Positions 24,177 to 32,201 are shown, numbered from the stretch's first letter. The stretch is 64,000 nucleotides of DNA from CAVQCX01 sp963775335 (GCA_963775335.1 CAVZIJ010000003.1:248001-312000), one strand, 5' to 3'. Program-made: numbers and translations. Notes: generated from the letters alone by a model not told the origin.

Positions 24177-25178
24177 TTACTTCCGGACAGCTCTAAGTTC
24201 GAACATGGTCTTTTCCCCCTCCGGGGTCAATGACCAAAATAAGGCCGTCCCCCCATCTGTTGTCCGCAGGCGCTCGATTTTGACGAGATTGTAAGCTCTG
24301 AGTTGAATAGAAACTGTTTTGAATTCCTGGTCATCCATTGTTCGTGAGCTACCACCTACGTCTACAGAATTCGCTAAACTATTAGCCAAACTTGCTTTAA
24401 CCCGACTTTCATTTGGCTTCTCTTCCAAGTAAGGAGCTATAAACGCGAAAATCTGTTTCCAACTAACAGTAGCGGACCACGATGTAATATATGGTGCAGA
24501 ATTGCCTCTTCTCGGCATTCTTGTCGTGCCATTGATCGTGATTTTGTCATCAATATTCGCAACTGAGGCAGAATCCACAAGCTCTACATGCGTATCTAGC
24601 TCAGCTAGGCGTGCCTTTAGAATTTCATTTTCTTTTCTTACTTGATTCAACTCTGACAAGACATCTTCATTGCTAATACGGTCGGCTCTAACCCATCCTA
24701 CAGCCGGATACGCTTTGATCGTTTTTGACAAACTTAAAGCAACTAATCCTGGAAGTTCTTTTGCGTCGGACCAGAATTTTACGAGCCTATTGCTCGATAC
24801 TTTCTGACGAAAGGCTTCTAGCTTTTCTCGAAGCTCTGGGTTAACTTCTGATTTCGCCACCGAAATCTCACCAGGGTTTTCATGTAAAAGTGCAATCACC
24901 TTCAAGCCATTTGAAACCGCATAATCGAACTCTTTTTCCGTATAACTAACCCCGTCTTCGCTCAGTGATCCGTACCTACCCCCAATAATCAACAAGTAGT
25001 AGTCGCAATCATTTATGACCCGCCGGATAAAGTCCCATTGTTCATCGTCTTGAGCAGGAAACAGTTCCATACCGGAGGGAATACAGTCCATTTCCATTAG
25101 CGCCTGTATAACTTGTTGCCGCTCGTCTTTTAGGTCTGCAAACGTAGAGCTGACAAATATCTGATATCGCTTATCCAT
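24177..25178 (-). CDS. DUF4062 protein (integron cassette)
   Basis: A 333-aa protein. The N-terminal ~170 residues are DUF4062: YQIFVSSTFADLKDERQQV, MDCIPSGMELFPAQD, CDYYLLIIGGRYGS and SYTEKEFDYA. A coiled-coil region follows (LSELNQVRKENEILKARLAE), then a C-terminal winged-helix-like segment. DUF4062 is a Rossmann/TIR-like domain common in conflict-type proteins; a defence role is inference. It is AT-rich compared with the flanks and lies between two attC-like sites, marking it as a mobile cassette gene. Confidence 0.82.
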   Translation of the reverse strand: MDKRYQIFVSSTFADLKDERQQVIQALMEMDCIPSGMELFPAQDDEQWDFIRRVINDCDYYLLIIGGRYGSLSEDGVSYTEKEFDYAVSNGLKVIALLHENPGEISVAKSEVNPELREKLEAFRQKVSSNRLVKFWSDAKELPGLVALSLSKTIKAYPAVGWVRADRISNEDVLSELNQVRKENEILKARLAELDTHVELVDSASVANIDDKITINGTTRMPRRGNSAPYITSWSATVSWKQIFAFIAPYLEEKPNESRVKASLANSLANSVDVGGSSRTMDDQEFKTVSIQLRAYNLVKIERLRTTDGGTALFWSLTPEGEKTMFELRAVRK

Positions 25179-25205
25179 TATCGTGAACTATCCTGAGTGC
25201 CTAAT

Positions 25206-25277
25206 GCTTAACGCTGACCTCACCCGGCCGAGGGGAGCGGTAGCGACCCGAGGGTCGGGTGCAGCACATCGTTATGC
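25206..25277 (-). other. attC site
   Basis: On the minus strand: R'' GCATAAC (25277-25271), containing the TAA stop of the 71-aa gene; arms CTGCACCCGACC and GGCCGGGTGAGGTCAG; R' GTTAAGC (25212-25206), matching GTTRRRY exactly. Length 72 bp, within the usual attC range. Confidence 0.75.
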
Positions 25278-25487
25278 GATCTTCGCCACCTTTTCTGCAA
25301 TTTCTTCTGTAAGAGCAACATCCATAAACATGCTCGCAGGATATAGATAATCTTCTCCTGATTCATCTATTATTCTCAACTGGCTATGCTTGGACGCTGT
25401 TTCGTCTGGCAAGACCTCGTACAACTTCCGCTGTTCAAGCGAAGCCTCATAGCCGATATTACTTGTACAAATCACGAACTTATGCAT
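25272..25487 (-). CDS. 71-aa cassette protein of unknown function
   Basis: A small acidic protein (MHKFVICTSNIGYEASLEQR, then LYEVLPDETASKHSQLR and DESGEDYLYPASMF). I recognise the pattern as a widespread small hypothetical family but know no function. It starts 17 bp after the stop of the 76-aa gene, with GAGGTG as ribosome-binding site, and its stop codon lies inside the attC R'' box. The two-gene cassette resembles a toxin-antitoxin layout (inference). Confidence 0.7.
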   Translation of the reverse strand: MHKFVICTSNIGYEASLEQRKLYEVLPDETASKHSQLRIIDESGEDYLYPASMFMDVALTEEIAEKVAKIA

Positions 25488-25504
25488 GCTTTTTCACCTC
25501 GGCT

Positions 25505-25735
25505 CTACAAATATCTTTTAATCTTGAATTCTCGTCTACCGACTCCGGTTGCTTCATACCAATGTAGCTCAACGTCAACGATTGCGCCATCAGCGAGCCT
25601 CACAGTTGCCAAGCCATTCCGTTTCCGCCACCGCCCTTGGCCGTATATTTTCCTGAGCCGGGCGATCTCCCGAATTCCTGAACCTTGCGCAAATGTTTCA
25701 GGTTCTCGAATGGGGCCGATTATTTCAAAATCCAC
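25505..25735 (-). CDS. 76-aa basic cassette protein of unknown function
   Basis: A small basic protein: MDFEIIGPIREPETFAQGSG, IREIARLRKIYGQGRWRKRN, then VELHWYEATGVGRREFKIKR. It resembles a family of small uncharacterised proteins often found beside toxin-antitoxin genes. It starts at GTG, with GAGG about 8 nt before. It is co-cassetted with the acidic 71-aa protein; the basic/acidic pairing fits a toxin with its antidote, but no family evidence proves it. Confidence 0.7.
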   Translation of the reverse strand: MDFEIIGPIREPETFAQGSGIREIARLRKIYGQGRWRKRNGLATVRLADGAIVDVELHWYEATGVGRREFKIKRYL

Positions 25736-25761
25736 TCCTATACCTCGGCGTTACGTTGGCC

Positions 25762-25836
25762 GCATAACGGCTGCGCTAACCGGCCGATTGAGAACCGCAG
25801 CGACGAAGGCGGTCCGAGTTAAGCGCTTTGTTCGGG
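25762..25836 (-). other. attC site
   Basis: On the minus strand: R''-like CCCGAAC (25836-25830), inner arm GCGCTTAACTCGG (from 25826), matching arm CCGGTTAGCGC (ending 25773), then R' GTTATGC (25768-25762). The TAA stop of the DUF2442 gene lies in GCTTAAC. Length 75 bp. Confidence 0.7.
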
Positions 25837-26070
25837 ATTTTTCTTTGAATCCAGGTATAGCGTATCAGGGCATATGTCTTGTTCATGCGGCCACACGACC
25901 GTTCCATCCCAGGCTTTCGCTTGTTTGAAATAGGCCGTATCCTTCAACTCCTTGAAAACGCCAAAATTAAGCAAGTGCGAACAATCGTAGATTCCTTCCT
26001 CGCCATTAGTAAATTGAATCTTCAATTTATAGTCAGATATCGCCGTTACATTTTTTACCCTTGGGTTCAT
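25819..26070 (-). CDS. DUF2442 protein (cassette)
   Basis: An 83-aa protein: MNPRVKNVTAISDYKLKIQF, NGEEGIYDCSHLLNFGVFKE and WPHEQDICPDTLYLDSK, the last being the DUF2442 hallmark. DUF2442 genes often follow a DUF4160 gene, as here (5 bp spacing), and the pair is commonly regarded as a putative toxin-antitoxin module. Its stop lies in the attC site downstream. Confidence 0.85.
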   Translation of the reverse strand: MNPRVKNVTAISDYKLKIQFTNGEEGIYDCSHLLNFGVFKELKDTAYFKQAKAWDGTVVWPHEQDICPDTLYLDSKKNPEQSA

Positions 26071-26075
26071 GATCT

Positions 26076-26345
26076 CTACCTCAACGGATCAATCTTGTAT
26101 GGTTGCTCACCAGAAACTGCAAGCTCCCAATCTGCAACAAGTTCTTCTTTGTGCAATTCAATCCAGGCTTGTAACAATTTCATTTTTGAATTTGGAATGC
26201 CCCCTTCAAGCACGGTCCCTTCTGGGATTTGCACGATCACCTCATCATCTTGGTATTTGACATGAATATGAGGCAACTTGTGCTGCTTGTTGTCGATGAA
26301 GTACATGTAGATGATCAAACCATAGAACATTGAGATTGAGGGCAT
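26076..26345 (-). CDS. DUF4160 protein (cassette)
   Basis: An 89-aa protein starting MPSISMFYGLIIYMYFIDNK with the DUF4160 pattern HKLPHIHVKYQDDEVIVQIP and a C-terminal WIELHKEELVADWELA. The start ATG at 26345 has GAGG upstream; the long open frame running upstream of it is a shadow of the recombinase gene. It forms a cassette with DUF2442. Action as the toxic partner is inferred from the common gene pairing. Confidence 0.85.
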   Translation of the reverse strand: MPSISMFYGLIIYMYFIDNKQHKLPHIHVKYQDDEVIVQIPEGTVLEGGIPNSKMKLLQAWIELHKEELVADWELAVSGEQPYKIDPLR

Positions 26346-26378
26346 TATTTTACCTCGTTTCTGACTCTTTCCTGCCTT

Positions 26379-26459
26379 GCCGAACGCCAGCCATAACTGG
26401 AGCCAGAAAGCGGAGCGCAGCGCAGCTTTTTGGCGTCCGCGTTTATGGCATTGTTGAAC
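26379..26459 (-). other. attC site next to the IS91-like element
   Basis: On the minus strand: R'' GTTCAAC (26459-26453), arm GCCATAAACGCGGACGCC, arm TCTGGCTCCAGTTATGGC, and R'-like GTTCGGC (26385-26379). The arms pair from GCCATAA/TTATGGC inward. The upstream cassette it should terminate is replaced by the IS91-like element. Confidence 0.65.
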
Positions 26460-26549
26460 GAAGCCGCTCCGCGGCAGGAAAACCCCCTGATCCCCACGTA
26501 TGCTCCCTGGTTGCCCAATGTTGGGCAGTCCTGCTGAGGAGCTTACCCC

Positions 26550-27454
26550 ATGAATCCGAAAGAACAGAAGCGCTTTGACCGCCTGTATGCCAAGCACCTG
26601 CGTGCCCTGAAGCTGCAAGGCTATAGCGAGAGCACGATCGACGTCTATGCCCGGGCGGTGCGCCGGGTCAGCGAGCATTTCGACTGCGTCCCCGACAAGC
26701 TGGGCGAGGATCAGCTCGCCGAGTACTTCTCCGAGCTGATCGACTCCCACTCCTGGAGCACGGTGCGCGTGGATCGCAACGGGCTGCAGTTCTTCTGGGC
26801 CGAGGTGCTCAAGCGCGACTGGCAGTGGGTGGAGATGATCAAGCCGCCCCAGGTGCGCTCGCTGCCCGATGTGCTCAGCGTCTCGGAGGTCGAGCAGCTC
26901 ATCGGTGCGGCGCGCAAGCTGCGCTACCGCGTCTTTGTGCTCGCCACCTACTCCATGGGCCTGCGCCTGAGCGAGACGCTGGCGCTCGAGGTCAGCGATA
27001 TCGATGCGGCGCGCCGCCGGGTGCATATCCGCCGCGGCAAGGGCCACAAGGACCGCTTGGTGCCGCTGCCGGAGCTCACCTACCAGGGGCTGCGCGCGCT
27101 CTGGGCCAAGCATCGCCATCCGCGTCTGCTGTTTCCCAACCCGGTCGGATCGCCCGAGCGCATCCGTGAGGCCAGCACCCACATGGACCGCGGCGGTACC
27201 CAGCAGGCGGTCAAGGCGCTGCTCGCCGACTGCGGGATAAAAAAAAGATCTCGGTCCATTCACTGCGCCACAGCCTGGCCACCCATTTGCTCGAGCAGGG
27301 TCTGAGCCTGCGCCATATCCAGGCGCTGCTCGGCCACGCCAGCCCCACCACCACCGCCCTCTACGCCCATCTGACCGAGACTACCGAGCAGGCGACCTCC
27401 GATCTGCTCAACCGCCTGGTCGGCTCCCTGCGGGTCGATCTCAGGAAGCTCTGA
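26550..27454 (+). CDS. Tyrosine recombinase of the IS91-like element, frameshift-dependent
   Basis: A SAM-like N-terminus (GYSESTIDVYARAVRRVSEH) and a catalytic domain with GLRLSETLALEVSDID (first Arg) and RRGKGHKDRLVPLP. The zero frame runs out after an A8 tract. A -1 shift restores HSLRHSLATHLLEQG, then LGHASPTTTALYAHL (His, Arg, His and Tyr catalytic residues), and ends at the TGA 27452-27454, two bases before the transposase ATG. So the full protein (about 300 aa) needs frameshifting or slippage; otherwise the gene is dead. Confidence 0.72.
27239..27245 (+). other. A AAA AAA slippery heptamer
   Basis: In the zero frame the codons are ATA AAA AAA AGA, so the tract offers the canonical X_XXY_YYZ heptamer A_AAA_AAA within eight consecutive A residues (27239-27246). 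Slipping back one base gives AAG ATC, which continues the conserved recombinase C-terminus. Confidence 0.55.
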
Positions 27455-27456
27455 GC

Positions 27457-28551
27457 ATGGAGCTGGCCAACCTGATCGAGACCTACCGGGAGGCCCTGCA
27501 GGCCCGCTATGGCGGGCAGCTGCTGCCCGGCCATGAGCGGGCTTTGGACGCGATCTCCCGCTGTCGCACGCCCGGGGCCGGGCAGGTGCTCAGCCGCTGC
27601 AGCGAGTGCTGCGAGCTGCACTGGCAGCCCTGCTCGTGCGGGCATCGCAGCTGCCCGCGCTGCCAGAACCACGAGGCCTCCCAGTGGCTGGAGCGCCAGA
27701 GGGCGAAGTTGCTGCCCGTGGACTATTTCCTGGTCACCTTCCCCCTGCCGGCGCAGCTTCGTGACCTGGCCTGGCGCCATCAGCGTACGCTCTATGAGGC
27801 GCTGTTTCGTGCCGCCACCCAGACCCTTCAGCAGTTCGGCCTCAACCCCAAGCATCTGGGCGGGCGGATGGGCATGACCGCGGTCCTGCATACCCACAGC
27901 CGGCGCCTGACCTACCATCCCCACCTGCATGTGGTGGTGCCCGGCGGCGGGATCGATCTCGCCGAGCGTGCCTGGAAGCGTACCCGCTATCGGTATCTGT
28001 TCAACGAGTTTGCCCTGGCCCAGGTGTTCCGGGGCAAGCTGCTGCACGAGATCGCCCAGGCGGGGCTGCGCTCGGGCGAGCGCGTGCCCGAGCGCTGGGT
28101 GGTCGACTGCCGCCTCGTGGGGCGCGGGGACACCGCTTTGGAGTACCTCTCGCGCTATCTCTACCGCGGGGTGATCAGCGAGTCCAACCTCCTCGCCGAG
28201 CACGACGGGCAGGTGAGCTTTCGCTACACCGACGGACAGACCGGGGAGACGCGCATCGAGACGCTGCCCGGGGAGGTGTTGCTCTGGCGGGTCATCCAGC
28301 ACGTGCTGCCCCGGGGCTTTCACCGGGTGCGCGACTACGGCTTCCTCCATCACAACGCGCGGCGTACCTTGCAGCTGCTGCAGCTGATCCTGCACGTGGT
28401 GATCCGGCCCGTGGCTCCCCCGCAGCGTCCAAGCTTCTGCTGCCCGGCCTGTGGCGGGCCGATGCGGGTGGTTGCCGTGTATCCGCCCTTTGGCCCTAAG
28501 CCCCGGCCGACCCCGGCCCAGGGGCCACCGCCCCTGGCGGTGCCGGTGTAG
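27457..28551 (+). CDS. IS91-family HUH transposase
   Basis: A 364-aa protein with an N-terminal zinc-finger region (SRCSECCELHWQPCSCGHRS, CPRCQN), the metal-binding HUH motif HPHLHVVVPGGG, and YLSRYLYRGVISESNL, which carries the catalytic tyrosines. The C-terminus has a further CPACGG pair. These enzymes transpose by rolling-circle replication from an origin end. The start ATG is 2 bp after the recombinase stop, so the two are probably coupled. Confidence 0.88.
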   Translation: MELANLIETYREALQARYGGQLLPGHERALDAISRCRTPGAGQVLSRCSECCELHWQPCSCGHRSCPRCQNHEASQWLERQRAKLLPVDYFLVTFPLPAQLRDLAWRHQRTLYEALFRAATQTLQQFGLNPKHLGGRMGMTAVLHTHSRRLTYHPHLHVVVPGGGIDLAERAWKRTRYRYLFNEFALAQVFRGKLLHEIAQAGLRSGERVPERWVVDCRLVGRGDTALEYLSRYLYRGVISESNLLAEHDGQVSFRYTDGQTGETRIETLPGEVLLWRVIQHVLPRGFHRVRDYGFLHHNARRTLQLLQLILHVVIRPVAPPQRPSFCCPACGGPMRVVAVYPPFGPKPRPTPAQGPPPLAVPV

Positions 28552-28818
28552 CTCCTCCCCCGGGCCCTGGGGCGCCGGACACGCTGGCCGTGCGCGGCCA
28601 GGGCTTGGCTGTGCCCATGTGGTGAGAATCAGCTAAAATCCCGGCGCCGGGTGGCCACTTTGGCCGCCTCCAGGCGCCCGGCCACGGCCAAACCACCAGC
28701 CTTTCGCCGGCTCCAGGTGCCAGGTTGGCCGCCAGTCCTGGCCTGACCACCCGCGGCTTCTGCGATCAATTTTCTAAAGAGCGTCGATCCGCTGTTGCGA
28801 GGCCCCGAGCTCGGGCTC

Positions 28819-28881
28819 GTTCAACAACCGGATAAGATCGTGGCTCGCTTCGCTCTCACGATCTATCCTTACTCGTTAAGT
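28819..28881 (-). other. attC site of the brnTA cassette
   Basis: On the minus strand: R'' ACTTAAC (28881-28875, fits RYYYAAC), arm GGATAGATCGTG, loop, arm CACGATCTTATCC, R' GTTGAAC (28825-28819, fits GTTRRRY). A strong hairpin of 63 bp. The IS91-like element begins directly at its R' side. Confidence 0.75.
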
Positions 28882-29086
28882 TTCTCCTTACCTCTTTTCC
28901 GGCGAGATTCAGCAACATCCTCAAAGCATGGTTAACGGACTCGGAGTCTTTGAATACCTCCGCGATATCCGGTTCAAGGAGCACAACATTTGTTCCGGCC
29001 TGGTACGCTTTGTAATGCTTGCCCCTGACCCCACCTGAAAAATCATATTCGGAACGCATCTCATCAGCCTTAGTGGTCTTGCTCAT
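28856..29086 (-). CDS. Antitoxin partner of BrnT (BrnA-like/CopG-like)
   Basis: A 76-aa protein starting MSKTTKADEMRSEYDFSGGV, then HYKAYQAGTNVVLLEPDIAE, VFKDSESVNHALRMLL. The pattern is an antitoxin of the ribbon-helix-helix type commonly encoded after BrnT. It overlaps the brnT stop by 17 bp, and its own 3' end runs into the attC R'' box. It neutralises BrnT and probably represses the operon. Confidence 0.7.
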   Translation of the reverse strand: MSKTTKADEMRSEYDFSGGVRGKHYKAYQAGTNVVLLEPDIAEVFKDSESVNHALRMLLNLAGKEVRRNLTSKDRS

Positions 29087-29351
29087 AGTATTTCTGCTCT
29101 GTCTTTGAAGCCCCGCGGGCACTAATAATACGTACGTGGTTATCGTGCCTCTCAGTATAGGACACGATCAATAGGCGGCCAGACGCCGAACGGCCAATGC
29201 TCAGAAATCTGTACTCGTCGGATGAGTGGTCTGGATCTGCAATGGTCAGTTCTAATGGATCAGTAAAGACGGTTGTTGCTTCGGAGAAGCCAACTCCGTG
29301 TTTGCTTCTATTCGTATCGTCTTTCCTTTGATCCCACTCAAATTCAAGCAC
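29070..29351 (-). CDS. brnT: BrnT-family toxin
   Basis: A 93-aa protein: FEWDQRKDDTNRSKHGVGFS, EATTVFTDPLELTIADPDHS, EYRFLSIGRSASGRLLIVSY, and RIISARGASKTEQKYYEQ, the standard BrnT core (RelE-like ribonuclease). The GTG at 29349-29351 is chosen because it gives the usual family length; the open frame continues upstream without homology. It is the first cassette after the attI-like site, the best-expressed slot in integrons. Confidence 0.85.
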   Translation of the reverse strand: MLEFEWDQRKDDTNRSKHGVGFSEATTVFTDPLELTIADPDHSSDEYRFLSIGRSASGRLLIVSYTERHDNHVRIISARGASKTEQKYYEQDH

Positions 29352-29423
29352 TATCGTTACTCTGAAGAAACTTAACAGTATAACTGACTGGACAATGTCC
29401 GTTTTATAACACGGAACATGTCC

Positions 29424-29564
29424 GTCTAACCCGCAGGCGACGCAGCTGGAGACGGGACGGTCGGTTGCCATGCATCGAGTAGTTTCCTATTATAGAACAA
29501 AAGGTTACGTACAGCGGGGGCGCGTCCCGACGCTCTGCCTCGGGGATCGGGCCGCGTGTTAGGC
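29424..29564 (-). other. Candidate attI region
   Basis: Between the start of intI and the first cassette lies GTTAGAC on the minus strand (29430-29424), an exact GTTRRRY box oriented as expected for the attI/cassette junction. A second box, GTTAGGC, lies on the plus strand at 29558-29564. Position and orientation fit an attI site; the exact cut point is not proven. Confidence 0.5.
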
Positions 29565-29646
29565 CGACGATGCCGACTTTTGTCCTTAACGTTCTCGAAA
29601 AGTTCTCTACGCTTGTATTATGTCTCCACAGCGGAAGGATTCCGCC

Positions 29647-30734
29647 ATGACCCAGCCCAGAGAGGGCTCGCCATTCCTGGAATCGGTGCGGGGAGCGATC
29701 CGTGTCCGCCATTACAGCCGGCGCACGGAGGACGCGTACGTATACTGGACACGCTGGTTTATCCTGTTCCACGACAAACGGCATCCGGCGGACATGGGTG
29801 AAGTGGAGGTGCGGGCGTTTCTCAGCTACCTGGCGACGGACCCCGCGACGTTGCAGTCGCGACCCAGAGTCAAGCGCTGAACGCGCTGGTGTTTCTCTAC
29901 AAAGCTGTGTTGGAGCGCCCGCTTGGGGAGATCGCGGGCATCGTGAGGCCCAGGAAGTCGGCGCGTTTGCCGGTCGTGCTGACGCCTGCGGAGATGGCCC
30001 GGGTGCTTGAGAATCTGTCCGGCACAGCCTGGCTGATCGCCTGTCTGCAGTACGGCTCCGGCCTGCGCCTGCTGGAGACTGTCCGGTTGAGGGTCAAGGA
30101 CCTCGACTTCGATCACCGGGCCGTTCTGGTGCGTAACGGCAAGGGCGACAAGGACCGGGTCGTGACGCTGGCGGATGAGCTGGTGGTGCCGCTGCAGCGG
30201 CATCTGTAGGCCCGCCGCACGCTGTTCGAGCGGGACAGCGCTGCGGGATTCGGCACGGCGGCCTTGCCTCACGCCCTGGCGCGGAAATACCCGAGTGCGC
30301 CGCGCGAGTGGGGATGGCAATACGTGTTTCCCGCCACGCAGATCGGCCGGGACCCGCGTTCCGGAGAGAGGCGGCGGCACCATTTCGACGAAAGTGCGGC
30401 GCAGAAGGCCGTGAAACGGGCGGTCCGCGCCGCCGATATCGCTAAGCCGGCTACCTGTCACACGCTGCGCCACTCGTTCGCGACCCATCTGCTGGAGCGC
30501 GGCGCGGACATCCGTACCGTGCAAGAGCAACTGGGCCACGCCGACGTGCGCACCACGCAGATCTACACCCATGTTCTCCACCGGGGCCGTTTGGTGGTGC
30601 GCAGCCCGTTGACCGGGGTGCTGGCAGCGCTGGGAGACGGTGGCGGGCCGGGAGGCGGCACCGGGGACGGACGTGGGATGATGAGCGCACGAGCGATCAG
30701 GCACCCGGAGCCCTGGAGCGCAGCAGGTCGGTGA
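29647..30734 (+). pseudogene. intI: Integron integrase IntI, frameshift plus nonsense
   Basis: The N-terminus (VRGAIRVRHYSRRTEDAYVY) is followed by a frame change near 29845, after which ATQSQALNALVFLYKAVLER continues in another frame. A TAG at 30207-30209 interrupts that frame after VVPLQRHL. The C-terminal part has the IntI-specific insert (ALARKYPSAPREWGWQY, then DPRSGERRRHH) and HTLRHSFATHLLERGADI with LGHADVRTTQIYTHV, so the catalytic Arg, His, Arg, His and Tyr are all still encoded. GGAAGG precedes the ATG. With two lesions it is probably inactive. It is divergent from its cassettes, as in chromosomal integrons. Confidence 0.85.
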
Positions 30735-30894
30735 GATCAACCAAACCCGGCCGCCCACGCTGAGGGCGGGCGGATTGCGCTTGAGCGTAATTGGGCAGGG
30801 GCCCATCGGATGAGCCTGATCCATGGCCGGGCCCCCTCGCCTTGACGATGGGGGGACTATTGCAGAGGTCCGCCGTCCGGGTCAAGAACGGTGA

Positions 30895-31377
30895 TCAAGC
30901 CAACCGGCGCGCCGTCGATGGCGGCTGGATGCGCCTGCGAGCCGGCAATTCCGGGCGGCGCGGGAGGGATTGCACCGCCTGCGTCGCCGTCCCCGGGTGC
31001 TCGCTCGCGGTGACCAGCAGCCCGTAGAGGGTCTCCTTGGGATCGGGCAGACTCTCCAGCTGTGTCAAACGCGGCAGGGCCAAGGCGGTTTTGCCACCGG
31101 GATTGCCCGCTGCCCATCGGATCGCCTGCTCATCGAACAGGAGCCAGGGCTCCTGCATGCGTACCGGGACGATAAGGATAGCGTCGAACAGGTTGGAGTT
31201 GCCGACGCCGTTGGCTCCGGCAATACAGGTGAAGGGCCCGAAATACAGATCTACGTCGATCAGGTTCTTGAAACCGTTGACGCTCAGACGGGTTAGCAAG
31301 CGCAGAATTTCCCCCAGGTTGCGGAGCCGAGTGACCTCCGTCGTTTGCCGTTCTGCATCAGCCTTCCCTTCATGCAC
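30895..31377 (-). pseudogene. AAA/OLD-type ATPase start fused to DUF4276-like tail (deletion relic)
   Basis: The first ~70 residues (RLSVNGFKNLIDVDLYFGPF, TCIAGANGVGNSNLFDAI) are the N-terminus of an OLD/AAA15 ATPase, but the Walker A Lys is Asn (GVGNSN). The sequence then jumps to EPWLLFDEQAIRWAAGN and LPDPKETLYGLLVTASEHPG, a pattern I associate with DUF4276 proteins, frequent partners of such ATPases. The bulk of both genes is missing, as if an ATPase-DUF4276 pair had collapsed by deletion. It lies 160 bp from the intI relic. Confidence 0.5.
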
Positions 31378-31690
31378 AGATACTTGGGGCTCTCTTGAAT
31401 TCCGCGTGGGGCGAGAGCCGATCTGCCGGACAGATTACGCCTCTGTCTGGCCGATGTGGCTGCAAATCGCCATCCGCCGCTTGCCGGCCACTCGCGAGCG
31501 CAACTCCTCGACCTCGCGCGTCGAGAGTGCGCCCCGCCGGGCTGTCCGCGCCCTTGGCCAGCTCTCCGCGGGGGTGGCGACGGGGAGAGCGCTGGTCAAG
31601 CTCGGATTGCAGAGCCAGGCGACAGTCCCGCACGAGCGACTCGACATTCAGGCCCAGGCGGGCTAGCCATGCCAGCAGGCAGATTGCGCG
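31378..31690. other. Intergenic, no supportable gene
   Basis: Short frames on both strands lack motifs. It is probably debris between the ATPase relic and yaiI. Confidence 0.4.
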
Positions 31691-32152
31691 TCAAGTGTCG
31701 CGCCGGGGCCCCAGTGCGGCCAGCAGCCGGTCGAGGGCGTCGGCGAAGCGCTTGCGATCGGCCTGGGTGAGCGCAGGCGGTCCGCCGGTGACCATCCCGG
31801 AGCCGCGCAGCGTGTCCAGGAAGTCGCGCATGTTCAGGCGCTCGCGGATGTTGTCCTTGGTGTAGCGCTCGCCGCGTGGGTCGAGGACCTCGCCGCCCCG
31901 CTCGATGATCTGGGCGGCCAGCGGGATGTCTGCGGTGATCACCAGATCCCCGGGCCGGACCGCATGGACGATATGCTCGTCGGCCTTGTCGAAGCCCGAT
32001 GCGACCTGGATGGCGCGGATGTGCGGTGAGGCTGGGGTGCGCAAGGGCTGGTTCGCGATCAGGGTGAGGGGGATGCCAAGGCGCTGAGCGGCACGGAACA
32101 GGATTTCCTTGACCGGGTTGGGGCAGGCGTCGGCGTCGACCCAGATGTGCAT
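31691..32152 (-). CDS. yaiI: YaiI/YqxD (UPF0178) family protein
   Basis: A 153-aa protein starting MHIWVDADACPNPVKEILFR, with DKADEHIVHAVRPGDLVITA, DIPLAAQIIERGG, GERYTKDNIRERLNMRDFL and a C-terminal FADALDRLLA. It is a PIN-like fold with the conserved DADACP motif, whose function is not established. The ATG at 32152 is used because the conserved N-terminus begins there; the upstream extension is open but unrelated. Confidence 0.88.
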   Translation of the reverse strand: MHIWVDADACPNPVKEILFRAAQRLGIPLTLIANQPLRTPASPHIRAIQVASGFDKADEHIVHAVRPGDLVITADIPLAAQIIERGGEVLDPRGERYTKDNIRERLNMRDFLDTLRGSGMVTGGPPALTQADRKRFADALDRLLAALGPRRDT

Positions 32153-32201
32153 AGTGGCTTCCTTCGTAAGGCGGCTGGGACGTTCTGGTGCGGCCGGGTC
32201 C

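Larger units (their letters stand above)
26460..28818 (+). mobile_element. IS91-like element with tyrosine recombinase and HUH transposase
   Basis: A 2.36-kb segment holding a tyrosine recombinase gene and an IS91 transposase in tandem, an arrangement known for a subgroup of the IS91 family. On the right it abuts GTTC (28819-28822), the tetranucleotide that IS91 elements require next to their origin end. On the left it abuts GTTGAAC, the attC box. It fills exactly the interval between two attC sites. Left and right ends are inferred from those boundaries. Confidence 0.65.

Noticed and set aside
29404..29784. 126-codon minus ORF between brnT and intI as a cassette gene
   Set aside because: It is antisense to the intI start and has no homologous pattern; the attI-like region explains the sequence better.
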